Part shown: piece after piece, positions 8,690 through 20,133 of the stretch
Layout: the number at the start of each line of letters is the position of its first letter
How positions within the stretch are numbered: the stretch's first letter is position 1
From: Trichobilharzia szidati
Taxonomy: Eukaryota > Platyhelminthes > Trematoda > Strigeidida > Schistosomatidae
NCBI GenBank assembly: GCA_944472155.2
Contig: OX235272.1
Span: 11,330,354 to 11,394,353 of the forward strand
DNA length: 64,000 nt
Direction of reading: 5' to 3'
The notes under the pieces: generated by a model
What the model saw: only the letters and a program-made list of their open reading frames with translations
Databases searched by the model: none
What the model was told of the DNA's origin: nothing
Translations under genes and position numbers: made by a program

Positions 8690-10130
8690 TGATCAAGGCA
8701 ATCTACTGGAACTCGTGCAGCCAGTCAGGTGAGAGAGTAAGGAGAGTTATAGTCTGACAGCTGTGATGACAACCTGTAGTGTCCGTAAGGTATACCCACT
8801 GTCTTCATATCTGTTTAATTTCATTACAGATGGACCACTGGACTTAACCCTAACTGACTTCAGACATTCAGGGATTGACTTGTTACAAAGGCATAATCTT
8901 CTTTACTTCGGATATGCGGATTGTATAGTCCTGCCTACTTGGTGAGGACGCTGACGAGATGCAGAGTCTTCTGAATACTTTGAGGAGCAGCAATCTTTGA
9001 ATGTTCGGCAAAGGATTCTCTTCCTCTGTCAAATTTAAGATGTTGCTACAGGACTGGACTACATCAACTCACTGTTAGTGTAACGATAGAAAACAAGGGC
9101 CAGGCAACAGATATTTTATTTGAGAAAATCAAGAGTTATTTATAGATTTTTATGTACATTATTATTAGCGGTATTGTTAGCAGAGAAGCAACATCTTCTG
9201 ATTGGTTGTTTTCCTGCTGAAAGTTATTCTGTGATCTCTTAGTGTCCGTTTCTTAGAAAGTAAGGCCATATCACTGCGAATCGTATTTGCACATGTTAAG
9301 TCTGCTGTGATTGGTTGATGATTTCCTCAAGGTTAGGCTTTGTTATTGTTTTTTCTCACATGACCCCTATTCGGGACGTAAACATTGACGTAAATGTTTG
9401 TCTATAATTTTGGCTAGCAGACAGCTCTCACCACACTAGCTTAAAGATAGGGAGAGATTGAAGTCTTGGCTGAGCGTGTTGACCACTCCACTTATTTATG
9501 TGGAATTTGCATCAGCCAATGCCAGCTGGTTGATCGCTTATGAAATCTCATCACGGCCACAAAAGGCTCACTTCGCATATGACAACCAACCTACGCCATC
9601 TCTGGCGTAGAAATGATACCTGGCTGACTGTTGACAAAATGACGTGTATACTGCTCAGCAGTTCGCTCCGTCCTCCTGTATGGCTGTGAATGAAACATAG
9701 ACATTGGAAGTGGAAGAAATGAATATTGAAGGTTAGCTGTATTTGATCATAGGTGTCTGTGTTCTATCTCCCATATTAATATAATAAGGTATAATATGGT
9801 GAGCAATGCTGAGCTTAGGCATCGTTCGAGTACTAGATAAGGAGGGATAGTCAATCGAAAAGGCCATAAAGTTATATTGCTTGAGATGGTTAGGGCATGC
9901 CTAGTCACTGCCTTCCTCGACAACGAGCAATCTTAGCTAACGTAGGATGGATTAATTTGGAAAAGTGTAAGTGGTGGTCAGACCGAAACAAACATGGCTT
10001 CATCGGTTAATGAAATCCACAACAGTTAGTTTAGGCCACGTAGGGAGCCACGGGTAGACTTCTTAGGTGGGGTCCTCGAGATGGTAAGAACCAGTGACGG
10101 CTGGGGACAATCGATAACTTGGCTCATCGG
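8690..10130 (+). mobile_element. RTE-B LINE, RT 3' half, split by a solo LTR
   Basis: Forward frames around 8,820-8,940 give LFNFITDGPLDLTLTDF, HSGIDLLQ and GYADCIVL; the catalytic YADD has become YADC. After the LTR insertion (9,079-9,435) the match to RTE-B resumes with YCSAVRSVLLYGCE-like sequence near 9,650 and a LRWLGHA-like block near 9,880. It has many stops. Better-preserved copies run on the minus strand at 21,645-22,695 and 44,815-45,990. 10,130-10,545 shows nothing recognisable. Confidence 0.75.
9079..9435 (-). mobile_element. Solo LTR of a gypsy-style LTR retrotransposon
   Basis: On the minus strand it runs from TGTGGTGAGAGCTG to CTATCGTTACA, 357 bases, with TG...CA ends. It contains a TATAAATA box and an AATAAAATATCTGTTG polyadenylation region near the end. 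It interrupts RTE-B. Flanks TTAG and CTAG could be a diverged 4-base target duplication. Relatives are at 32,041, 41,440 and 63,161. No internal coding sequence adjoins it. Confidence 0.8.
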
Positions 10131-10549
10131 CAAAGATGTATTCATTCTTTGTGATTTATCATATCCAATAGAATTATGTTCTTCCATATGATTATTCTTT
10201 TTACCTCATTCACACTTCTGTTTATTATCTTTCTCGGTGTGTGTTGAATCTCCCTCTACTCTCTTCTCATACTTTCTGTGGTACCAGTAATTGAAAGGTA
10301 CTAGATAAACTAAGCTACTTCGTCTCTAATGGCTCCATAGGATCCTTTAACCAACGTAATTTGTTTCTAGATGAGTTTGCAGTTTAAAATGCCACTTATA
10401 TTGTTAGAAAGTTAGGAATTCTACTTACGGTTTCTAAGGTTTAAATCATCAATAGTACTTCCATACAATGAAGGTACCTCCGAAACCCAATGTACAATTT
10501 CTAACAGTCCAGGAGTAAAAGTGACATTCAAACCCACAAACCCCATTTA

Positions 10550-10905
10550 GAAAAACACCTCGTCGGACAAAGGATTCAGTTTATCTAACAATCTGCTGTG
10601 ACTGTGAAATCAAGTATACAAGCCAATGTAGCAGAACACGGTCAGCCAAATTAGCGAAGCACAAACACCGGAAGAAATTTAGATTAAGTTACCCGAGTAA
10701 GATCAAAAATAATCTGGAGAACAGTTCAGCTTTATCAATCACTACATGCAGTTACACCCAACCATACTATAAGAGGGGATGAGATGACAGTCTCAGAAGA
10801 TATGATATAACGGCAGAGTGGAGGAAGAGATTGATTACTGAAACTTTGTTTATCGAATCAACTGAAAACACGTACAACAGGAATAATTTGACACCTGTCT
10901 ACACG
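10550..10905 (+). pseudogene. P2 PLE GIY-YIG endonuclease fragment
   Basis: Forward translation gives LTICCDCEIKYTSQCSRT, where the expected YIGETSR is YTSQCSR, then SAKLAKHK, KIKNNLENSSALSI. The P2 pattern LENSSA is kept but the YIG signature is mutated. The tail continues to about 11,040 with CAGGAAAATTCTACTACTCC and GATTATGAACAA, also present near 54,280-54,365. 11,040-11,670 has no gene that I can support; a hydrophobic frame at 11,094-11,300 is AT-rich chance sequence. Confidence 0.6.
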
Positions 10906-11683
10906 GAGATCAGGAAAATTCTACTACTCCTACTAGGAATATGAAAGAATGAAGGGAACTATAAAACGAAAGTTTCGAAGCAGTGGGGTTATTGTCGAGT
11001 TTATGATTATGAACAACAACGAAATCCTAACATGGCTAAACTTGGATAAATGTTATTTCTTCTCACTGAGACTGCCTTTTCCCTTCATCCGTCTTGGTTC
11101 TTTTCTTTCTTTGCTTATTATTGCAATTATTTTTATTATTATCACTAATTGTCATAATTTATACCCTTCGCGCAAACATTCTCTCAATACTATTGTATTT
11201 CCCACATATACTATCCGGACTTATTATTATGAGGGATGATATTATCTCTTTTCTCATTATATGCCTTCCTCCATCTGTTTCATTTCATTTGACTGGATAG
11301 TTGCAAAATAATTGAGCGCCGAGTGAGAAGTAGACATTTATAAAATTATATTTGTAAAATCTCAGCGAAATTGAAATGATTAATTCCAAAGTTTCGTTTG
11401 GCAATCTGGTCCGAACTTCTTCAGGGAAATTAATTGAAATTAACACAACAGAGGTTTATATATAAAAGGAACATCTCTTGTTTTTTAAACTTTGTCCAAT
11501 CATGAAACAGTCATTAACATGGATAATAAACAAAATTATATGTTTATATGTAAAAGGATATCCCTTATTTTAAATCGTTTGTCCTGTCATATGAATCATG
11601 AAACAGGTATCAACAGGTATAATAAACAAAAATTGTATGAACTGTGACCAAAGTGTGACCTCAGACTTTCAAAATTAGTCTAC

Positions 11684-11856
11684 TCGTGGCCCAAGTGGTC
11701 TAGTGGATAACGCTTTGGCGTTGGAAACTATGGGCACTGGGTTCGAGCCTCGGTGGGAACATCATCACTCCCTGAGAAATGCAGGTACATCCAGACGACG
11801 AGTCCCAAATAGGACGAAATGCGCATCCTGGATTCCACTGCTAGTCACCAGCCACC
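11684..11856 (+). mobile_element. S2 (Sm-alpha-like) SINE with perfect target duplication
   Basis: 173 bases flanked by a perfect 11-base direct repeat AATTAGTCTAC (11,673-11,683 and 11,857-11,867). The A-box region is GTCTAGTGGATAACG, the B box GGGTTCGAGCC, then the hammerhead at 11,789-11,833, and the end is CTGCTAGTCACCA. The order of parts and their sequence agree with my memory of the schistosome Sm-alpha SINE, which encodes hammerheads. It is the cleanest SINE insertion in the window and inserted into PLE-terminal-repeat-like sequence. Confidence 0.85.
11789..11833 (+). ncRNA. Hammerhead ribozyme domain of S2
   Basis: Stem I AUCCAG (11,789-11,794) with CUGGAU (11,828-11,833); stem II GUCC (11,802) with GGAC (11,812); stem III palindrome AUGCGCAU (11,819-11,826); GAA at 11,816; C17 at 11,827. 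The other core strand is ACGACGA instead of CUGANGA, so C3 and U4 are both changed and self-cleavage is unlikely in this copy. All helices remain perfect. Confidence 0.75.
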
Positions 11857-12069
11857 AATTAGTCTACTTTTGTGAAAATATTTGTGTGTATATGCAATAT
11901 ACAGTGGTGTGTGTATGTGTGTGTGTGGGTGAAAAGCCATAAAACATTTGTTATTCTCTCCATAAGAAGACGTAGACAATCGGGAATTTGACCAAGTATG
12001 ACTAATTGTTGATACATATCCATTTTTATTTATTAGTCAGGATTTGCCATGCATTAGCTATCATCACAA

Positions 12070-12411
12070 CTTCATGTCCGCTCAAACTGTTGGGATTCAC
12101 CCATATATGTAGGGCTTCTGCAGTCAATCATTCTTTCTTTATATGAACCAAAACCTTTCTGTAAAACCTTAGTCTTATCAAAGTCGATTTTGCGTCCCAT
12201 TTCTATCGAATACAGTGCAATCGCTGAGCTGCTTTCTAGCTTCTTCAAGTCTGCAGAAGTCTTTGGAACCACCTTTAGACGTAGTTAATGCTCTTTCACT
12301 CTGTCTGGAAGTTTCTCCTACATATACGGCGTTACAATCCCCACAATTGATCTGGTACACGCAATTCTGCTGGTTTTCTTGTTCTTTTTTATCTTTAACC
12401 TTCACCAGCAA
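12070..12411 (-). pseudogene. P3 PLE GIY-YIG endonuclease fragment
   Basis: Minus frames give NCVYQINCGDCNAVYVGETS (GIY-YIG core with C-x2-C; YVG for YIG), then in a shifted frame LKKLESSSAIALYSIEMG and KIDFDKTKVLQKGF. A single frameshift near 12,230 separates the halves. No RT upstream. The same family lies at 32,290-32,640 (minus) and 42,315-42,640 (plus). Confidence 0.75.
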
Positions 12412-12639
12412 TACTATTTATTTCGCCACCCTGTAACTAATCGGTTATTCTAATGTTAAAATATGTATCCGTTGCATAACTGGTTCGCATTGTTGTAACG
12501 ACAATAAATATTATATCTTATGATTGGCGCAAGGACGTGAAGAGGAGAAATTATTGTGAAAAGAATATTCTTCATTCAGAATGACTTTTAATTCATGTGA
12601 TATGGGAATGTTTCACACTAATAAATCTTACAATGAAAT

Positions 12640-12870
12640 GTAATATTGATATAAGTACGAAGATGAGTAATTTAGATAAAAGCAATCGCACTGCATGCAT
12701 TAACACAAAACCACACAATAGGGTGGGACAGAGTCAAAATTCTAGAAAGTAGCATAGGTAGGTGGAGAGAGAGATTGATTACTGAATTCTGCTTAGTTCA
12801 TCGAATTTACACCCAACACAACACATGCGACAGAAATGACTCAATGCAAATACCACAGATATGCATGGAA
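12640..12870 (+). mobile_element. P2 PLE 3' fragment
   Basis: Starts with a degraded IAIALHALTQNHTIGWDRV-like segment, then RWRERLITEFCLVHRI, which corresponds to the end of the P2 endonuclease frame (compare 54,090-54,215). No YIG core left. The remainder up to 13,200 is AT-rich without recognisable features. Confidence 0.55.
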
Positions 12871-13204
12871 GATATTATTACCACCAGTCAGCCAAATCAG
12901 AGGAGGATAATAAAAAATTTCAAAATTCTATTTCAATTCACGTCCATCATATGATTCTAACAAGTTACTTATTTAGACTATAAAATCACTCGTCTTATTT
13001 CCCATCTGACTGTATTTGACTGATAACACTTATATTATTATTTCTGAAAGTACATTATCTCATATTGATTTTTATTCAAATGTCTAACCATCAATTCCAC
13101 ACATGTAAATAAATGAAGTTAAAAGTTGTGTGAGCAACTTGATATGATTATGAGTGGCGATAGTTTGTGCTCGAAACGCGGTTATCAGTTAATATTGCTG
13201 TTTT

Positions 13205-13495
13205 CAAGTATTGGTTTTGTAGGGAATTTTGTTTGATTGCATGAAGGATTTCATCATGAGCTGACATGAGTTAGAGAACCACTGGAAAACCGACTGGGAG
13301 TACTGGACAGCTGTTTCCATTTTCCTAGTTTGGGACTCTTCATCAGTGCGCACCCACTGCCAGGGTTCGAACCCAGGACCTTCTGGTTACTAGCCTAACG
13401 AGCTCGTAGACCATTGAGACACCGGGACCCGATCCAATGGTCCTTGAATTCTAACTTCTTCCAGTTCACGACATTGTGCGACTATTTCGTAATGT
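13205..13495 (-). mobile_element. S1 SINE, left half of an inverted pair
   Basis: Minus copy with tail at 13,240-13,270 (CATCATGAGCTGACATG on plus), reverse-complement B box GGTTCGAACCC near 13,363, and head near 13,490. The hammerhead segment has a short insertion between stem II and GAA. It joins the next S1 copy head to head. Confidence 0.75.
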
Positions 13496-13507
13496 CTTCC
13501 TCTATGA

Positions 13508-13830
13508 AATATTACCGTGACCAGTAGGGTACAGCGGGTTGAAGATGAGGCAGTAACTCATCGAAGAAGACATTGCGAAATGGTCGCGCTATGTCGTGAA
13601 TTGGCAGAAGTAAGAATTCAAGGACCATTGGATCGGGTCCCAGTGTCTCAATGGTCTACGAGCTCGTTAGGCTAGTAACCAGAAGGCCCTGGGTTCGAAC
13701 CCTGTCAGGTGGGTGCGTACTGATGAAGAGTCCCAAACTAGGCTGACGAAACAGTTGTTTGGCAAAACTTCCAGTTGGTTTACCAGTGGTTCTCTAACTA
13801 ATGTCAGCTCATGATAAAATCCTCCATGTA
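13508..13830 (+). mobile_element. S1 SINE, right half of an inverted pair
   Basis: Head GTGACCAGTAGGGTACAGC, then GTCGTGAATTGGCAGAAG, A-box block GTCCCAGTGTCTCAATGG, B box GGTTCGAACCC, a damaged hammerhead with AUGAAGA core at about 13,722, and tail GATGTCAGCTCATGAT. A P2-type tail (CTAGTAAATAATACTG) follows at 13,905-13,985. 13,985-14,920 has no gene; only a GT microsatellite at about 14,462-14,482. Confidence 0.75.
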
Positions 13831-14924
13831 ATATTACTGTATAACACCAATGTGTGATTTATCAAAATAAAATCTTATCTATAATGGGGGGTATAATGAA
13901 ATGTCTTCAAAACGTTGTCATCTAGTAAATAATACTGTTTCCCTGTTTGAGTGATCGATCTAATAAACAAATCAATATGAAGTACCTTTGTGTCACTTAA
14001 AAATTTATAGATGTACTATAATTTTGAAAAGAAAAAAAAATTAGACATAATTGTAAAAAATATGAAGCGAATAGTGTAGGTCTTTATCTCCTCACATATT
14101 TGTCTAAAAAGTTTTGCCTATTAAATGATCGTTCAGTTGTAAAAATTTCCGAATATCCACTATACCTACTTACGGGTAAATGACGTCACACAAAAACGAA
14201 ACAACAGTCGAATCAAACAAAAAAACAAAGACAAAGAAAATTCAAGTTTTTCTTATCATTATCGTTATTATTATTGGAGAAAAACTTCTTCTCTCCGATC
14301 GCAAAAAAAACAGACAAAAGCAAAAATGAAAATGAATTTTTTCTAAGAAACTAACAGTTGACAGAAAGATTTATGACGTAACAGTTTATGTTCATATACT
14401 CTTTATCTTGTGTATAAAACAGACTACTTGTTGAAGTCACTCTTTGGATCGATCGAAAGTCGTGTGCGTGTGTGTGTGTGTAGTACTGGTGATGAGACTT
14501 CAAAGAATAGAGGAGAATAAGTGAAGAGAAAGACGTGATCTGATCACACAAGATGTATCTATATTTATGTTATTGTGAACAATCGATCGAATAAGACGAT
14601 AAAGTTGAGGCGGAAATCCGTATGATTACGTTTTTTGAGACTGTTTCATGGATATACTTGCATTCGTTCACGTTGGGAGTGAAGCATAGAGATTCAAGCA
14701 TAATGCTGTGAAATGTTTCAATATAAATGGTGTAATTTTAGCGCGCACACGCAATGTTCCCTCTTTTCTTGGTACACTGCAGATGAATGAACTAAGGGAA
14801 GTAATTCACCTGAGAACCATACGTGGATCTTCCGCGTGGCTGGTTAACATCCTACCATTCAACCATTGACTGACGTTCTAGTATTATATATATTATGTTA
14901 TTATTATTCCGTTGCGTTCCAAGT

Positions 14925-15595
14925 GGTACATAGGGGCTGCTTCAGCAGAACATCTCCACTTTGTCCTATCTTCTGCCGTCCTCTTCAGCTGGGTCCACAA
15001 TTGACCAAATACTCTCATCTATTCCTCACACGATCTCCTGCATATCATCCTTGCACTGACAACCCACTCATCGCTTCCCGTTTGGACTCCACCAACCAGA
15101 TAAGGAAAGGAGGCAACCTCTATTAAATCTTTTCCATTGATGGTGTGATTGGTGCTGGTTGTTGTTGGTGTTGATTGATCATCTTCGTCACCTCGGTCTT
15201 CTCGATGTTCACCTGCAGTCTAGTCTTCGCTGACTGCCAGCCTCATATACTAGTTTGTTGGTTTTGTGTGATATTAGACATACATCATCCACACGCGAAT
15301 TCCAGACGTTCCAGAGTCACCTTATTGGTCGTCAAGCGTATTCTTGACTCCTCGTCCCCAACAGTCCTCCACATAATCCAGTCCATCAGAGTTAACAATA
15401 TCATCTGTCATAATATGCAGGCATTCTTATCTTACTACTGTATTCACTTTGAAGGCTTCTCCACTGAGTTTTCGGTATTGCGTCAGCCAGCTGTTGAATG
15501 AGATTGATAACGATTTGGGAGCTACATACCGTAGTGTTGAAGCAGTTTCCAGATTACTTCTTGGTCAGCTCTGTCAAAGACCTTGTTCCTTTATC
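14925..15595 (-). mobile_element. RTE-A LINE, internally deleted
   Basis: The minus strand shows the RTE-A 3' end (CAATTGTGGACCCAGCTG, GAAGCGATGAGTGGG) joined to the more upstream part that includes CAGGTGAACATCGAGAAGAC (VNIEKTE block) and a downstream match through about 15,590. The thumb region between is missing near 15,080, so an internal deletion is likely. The forward-strand frames across it are shadows. Confidence 0.7.
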
Positions 15596-15764
15596 ATAAA
15601 GGTTGTTTAAAATTGTATTGAATCAATAGTTTTGATAGGTAATTACATTTCTAAAACATTATTGTAGGATAATATGCACGAACATGACATTAAACTCAAG
15701 GAATGTCAAATGAATTAAGGGAAGTTACGCAGAATTTATGAATGGTCAAGGTAACAGTAATGGT

Positions 15765-16390
15765 TGAACCTATTTCAGAAAGCACCGGTTGTTTTACCTG
15801 AATTTCTGTGGCCTCCGATGTTGGGATTATTCGGCATCTTGAGGCCTTTGATAATATATATTCGGTACCTAATTGATGACAGAAAAAGACTCTTCAATGA
15901 CAGCTTGCTTTGTAGCCTTTTTAGATTATGTGACCTAATATATAACTGTTGATGGTTTTGACAACATCTTTATTTAACCACACAGATAGATGTTGCCTAG
16001 AGCGACAGGCAATAAAACTGGCTCTATGGAAGCAATTAAATTGACAGATACAAGAAGAGGTGACTAGTATGCTAAGGTACCTCCTCTTTCAGTTAAGGAA
16101 TCATAACAGGTTATCCAGAGCTCACTGACATTAAAAACTTCTTCAAATCGATTTTCTTAACTTTCTGGTTATTATTTCACATGGTACATCACATTTGAGT
16201 TGTAGTCACGCATAATCACGGAGGTTTCTTGTTTTCCGATACATAGCATTTCTTGTCAACTTTCTTGATCAGTTTTTCTATTATTAACTTTTCTGAAAAG
16301 CTGTTTTCTAGAATAAAAAGTCACATGAAATCCTTAGTACATCTTGAGTGACACCTTGAGAACAGTTTTCCGAATCTGCTCTTGAAGTAT
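15765..16390 (-). pseudogene. P1 PLE remnant, heavily decayed
   Basis: Minus translation at 15,780-15,950 gives QAVIEESFSVIN and a PNI...RPQDAE run, equivalent to ASIEESFSIIYRVPNKL of the copy at 18,650. At 16,130-16,380 SEKLIIEKLIKKVDKK and VSENKKPP correspond to DKFIKKHMTKK...VNKKPLYI. The region between (16,000-16,100) is unrelated or beyond recognition. 16,395-16,890 has no recognised feature apart from a poly-C run at 16,431-16,441. Confidence 0.6.
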
Positions 16391-16894
16391 CAATACAGCC
16401 TGGTCAAATTTTTAGATTTATTTACAATGTCCCCCCCCCCCACAGTTGAATAAAACAAGAACAACAATGGTTTGTGAAGAACAAAATTGTACCATAATCG
16501 TTAATTTCGTTGGTTTTCCATCAACTGCTTAAACCTGAAAAATATTATTAAGTATATGCACAGAAACAATTTTAACATACTTTCAATTTTCACATAATGC
16601 CAGTTGACAGAGAATCCAGTTTTATATGAAAAAAAAAATCAATGTTCTCATACAGTAGTAAAAAAGTTACGTAATAAAGACAAGATGTTAAAGCAATCAA
16701 ATGAGAGACAGAATAAAGACATTCAGTTACCAACTAGGGCAAGAGAAGACTGATAATTGCTCCCTTCTGAAGACACATAAATCAGATTTCAGGCGTTTGA
16801 TAGGGATTGCTTCAGTAGACTTGAGGAGAGCTGAGCTTATTTGTTAATTGATAATTGTAGAACATTTTGTGATGTCTACCTCCTGACTCATATT

Positions 16895-17895
16895 GGTGAG
16901 AAGTCTGACAGCGGCACTGCTGTAAAGGTTTGTTCATTTAAGATGTAGGCCAGGAATCGGGAATACGCTGGACGACCCTAGGAGATCTGGAATTCGCAGG
17001 TATGGATGATATAAGTATAATGTCACACAAACTCGAAAACTAGCTGGCAGGAAGCGAAGACAAGACTCCACGTGAACATAAAGAAGATGGAGGTGATAAA
17101 TGTACCTCATCGACCAACAACAGGAACAAAAACCAGTACCAATCACCATCAATGGGAGAGATTTGATAGAGGTTACTTCCTTCAGTTACTTGACCAAGAA
17201 GCGCAGTTTCAGCCACAGGCACTCCGAACGGAAGAAGATGTCAAAGTCAGCCAGCTATTCAGCCAACCAGAATCGTAACGACAAGATATACTTTCATCAG
17301 ACAACCTGAAACCAGTTTGGAAATCCTTTACACTAACTCAAGCAGAATAAAGAAAACGATTCCGATTTTCAACACAAATTTGAAATCATCCAATCAGTTC
17401 TTTCATACAGAGCAGCGAATAGCAGTCCGCGTCACAAGAAGGATTTCCAACAGGTTGCGAACTTTCATCAACAGCTGCCCACTTCTCTGCCTGGCATCAT
17501 ACTGAAGATCAAATGGACAGAATGAATAAGTAACAAGAAACTCTGGCTGGATGGCAACAACCCAACCAAGAGGGGGGATCTCTCAACAAATACGTAGGAG
17601 AAAATGAAGATGGATTGATTGAGCATACGTTGAGGTGGCCGTCGAATGAAATCGCGCTCAATTTAAGCCATCTGTCGACTGGGATCTCAGTGACAAGCAA
17701 CGAGTGGAAAGTGGGTGCGAGGGTGACATGGAGCAGATCGTGTGGCTAGTTGAAGGAGATGAGAGATTATTGGCAATCGTGTAGCTAGCCAGCTGAAGAG
17801 AACGGGAGAAAATAGAAGGAAGTGGATATGTGTGTTTGAAGCCAGCCCTATGTTCCACTCGGAACCCAAAGAATCAATAATATAATAATATTATA
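16895..17895 (+). mobile_element. RTE-A LINE 3' half
   Basis: Shows, in shifting frames, VNIKKMEV, ITINGRDLIEVTSFSYL (the YLG block), SKSASYSANQNRNDK, IFNTNLKS, VTRRISNRLRTFINSC and the 3' end with GTGACATGGAGCAGATCGTG and CCACTCGGAACCCAAAG followed by an AAT-rich tail (17,870-17,895). Frameshifts occur about every 100 bases. 17,900-18,500 shows nothing I can identify. Confidence 0.8.
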
Positions 17896-18516
17896 ATAGA
17901 AACAGGCGTTCTGTTACATGTTTAGAAAATCTATGGTGTGCCTTCTTTCTTTGCCCTCTCAATATAACTGCTCCCAAAGATACATGTAAATTTGTATACA
18001 CACAGTTAGAGTTAACAGAGAAGGGTATTTGTCGTGTTTTGGAAAGGATCTTTTCAATGCTTATGTGAATCAATATTTTACTGAATTCTTTAGCCTTTTT
18101 TTCTGCTAGGCTGAAACATATTCAAGTAAGCCTAGTGAGAATTTTCTGTAGTATTGATGAATAAAAAACACTATTCATTCATCCAAGTAATTTAGGCTTT
18201 CATTGCGATTGTCTCAACAATATAAATGACGACATCTGTCTTTATTCGTCTCATTTTCTTCACATTTGAAATGTCACGTATTCAGCTTAAAGAAGACACA
18301 GGCTTCTTTCGTAAGATTGATGAATCGGTTTTATCCTATCCTGTCTCGTCTTGTCTTGTGTTGTCTTGTTCTGTTGTTTGTTTGTGTCTTTGCTTTGTTT
18401 CAGTTGCAAATATCATCTGTTTCTCCCCTTTTTTTGTAGTAGTCAGATAGAAGTAATTTTAGAGGACAGAAGTAAAGCAATTTAGTAGTAGTGTTACTTT
18501 CAAAAGAATGAACACG

Positions 18517-18560
18517 GAACAAAGAGTAATCTTTTCAATAACTTCTTCTTCATCAGGCTC
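18517..18560 (-). ncRNA. Candidate hammerhead ribozyme at P1 3' end (core intact)
   Basis: Sister of 6,091-6,134. On minus: GAGC (18,557-18,560), CUGAUGA (18,550-18,556), weak stem II, GAAA, stem III AAGA with UCUU closed by UUAC, U17, GUUC (18,517-18,520). The stem III loop differs from the sister copy (GUAA there) while both arms still pair. Stem II pairing is poor. It lies just beyond the P1 endonuclease on the same strand. Confidence 0.5.
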
Positions 18561-18649
18561 TACAGTTATATATACATTATAGTGAATGAATGAATGTTTA
18601 AATAACATCGAATCAATAATATTGATAGATTACAGCTGAATAGCATCAA

Positions 18650-19318
18650 CATAAAATAAGCTGAATGTCAGAAGAATTAGGAATTACAAATTCATGAATT
18701 TCTAGTCTGTACTGAAGGCTGGCCAGGGCAGTAGTAGTGGCTGGTTGGACTTGCTTCTTTTGAACACAGAGCACTGGTTGTTTGAGGCGAATTGCAATAG
18801 CCTCCGCTGTTTGGAGCATGCGATGCTTCGATGTTTTTGTCAATTTATTTGGCACCCGGTAGATTATAGAGAAGGATTCTTCAATGCTAGCTAACTTTGT
18901 GGCCAGTTTGCACGAGATGGTCCAATATCGCACTATTAATAGTTTTAACTACACCTTTACTTAGTCATAGTGGGAGATGTTCTTGAGAGTGCACGAAAAA
19001 TCAAGTTCCTAGAGCAACGACCAATATAACTCGCCCCACTACAAGCGCAGTTGAATTGATAGATACAATTTGAAGTGTCTAGTCTCGGTTCTTCATCTTT
19101 CAGTCGAGGTGTAGCACCATCGGTCGTGTAGAGAATAATACATGTAGTTCACCAGCATTAAAGTTCTTTGAACTGATTTTCTTAATTTCTTCGTAATTAT
19201 CTCGCTTAGTATATCGCCCATGAAATGTAGTCGTATATATAAAGCGGCTTCTTGTTTACAGGCAGTGAGTAGTCCTTTTCCGCTCTCTTTGTCATGTGTT
19301 TCTTGATAAATTTGTCAG
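18650..19318 (-). pseudogene. P1 PLE fragment: endonuclease and thumb
   Basis: Minus frames give LASIEESFSIIYRVPNKL, ML-QTAEAIAIRLKQP and LCVQKKQVQPATTTALASL (C-terminal endonuclease, 18,646-18,920), a decayed YIG region near 19,020-19,070, and a thumb near 19,150-19,315 including NKKPLYIRLHFMGDI-like sequence. The element stops abruptly at about 19,318 within the GYPDKFIKKHM block, a 5' truncation. Closely related to 6,330-7,095. Confidence 0.75.
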
Positions 19319-19344
19319 TGTTACTTTCACCTAAAAAATCATTA

Positions 19345-20133
19345 TTATGAGGTAACTAATTGTGCTGGACTGAATTATGCTTCAGACTGAGAGTGTGAAG
19401 TGAGAAGACAGGAATGCGCTGGACCACCAATAGTAAGACTCCATCTAGAAGATCTGGATTTCGGGCTTGGATGATTTATGTCGAATGTCACACTAACTCG
19501 AAGACTAACAGGAGAAAACCAACAAACTGGCTGAAGAGGCTGGCAGGCAGAGAAGACAGGAATGCAGGTGAACATAGAGAAGACGGAGGTGATGGAGATA
19601 CCCCGCCGACCAACAGCAAAAGCAAGCAGCACTACTAACCATCAACTGGGGAAATTTGATAAAGATTACATCCTTCACTTATCTTGGAAGCATTGTTTCA
19701 ATGAGGATCGGAAAGGCAAGGTGAAATCAGTTTTGAAATATTCTGAACTAAGCATAGATGACAAAACTCGGATTTCCTACACCGATGTTAAGTCAGTCAG
19801 TCAGCCACTTCTTCTATTTGCGTCTTCTATCTGGAGCACTTGTCGAGAAAAGCACACCAAACAGTCTACGGAAGACTTTTATCAACAGCTGCTTTCGCCG
19901 TCCCCATAATGAAGATCAAATGGCTGACGAGAAGGAATAAGTAAAAAGAATTGTTGGAAACGAACAAACCAAGGACCTATCGTTCAAGTAACATTCAGGA
20001 GAAAATGGATATGGATTGAGTCTACGCTGAGGAGACCGTCGATTGACACCGCGCGCCTGTGTCATCCCATCGAGGGGAACCTGAATGGGAAGTGAAGAGT
20101 GGGTTGTCACTACGAGGTTGACATGGAGGAGAT
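19345..20133 (+). mobile_element. RTE-A LINE, 5' portion of a copy split by CR1
   Basis: Order of blocks: GLNYASDCEVRRQECAG-like, VNIEKTEVMEIPRRPTA (19,566-19,620, well kept), LTYLGSIVS-equivalent, VKSVLLYGSSIWS-like, and the 3' region GTGGGTTGTCACTACGAGG and GACATGGAGGAGAT, where it is cut by the CR1 element. It resumes at 21,033. Confidence 0.8.

Noticed and set aside
11094..11300. Hydrophobic open frames
   Set aside because: Composition reflects T-rich sequence at a P2 tail; no homology, no signals.
18226..18450. 74-codon forward frame with a signal-peptide-like end
   Set aside because: Valine/leucine run comes from a CTTGT/TGTTT-rich stretch; no supporting signal.
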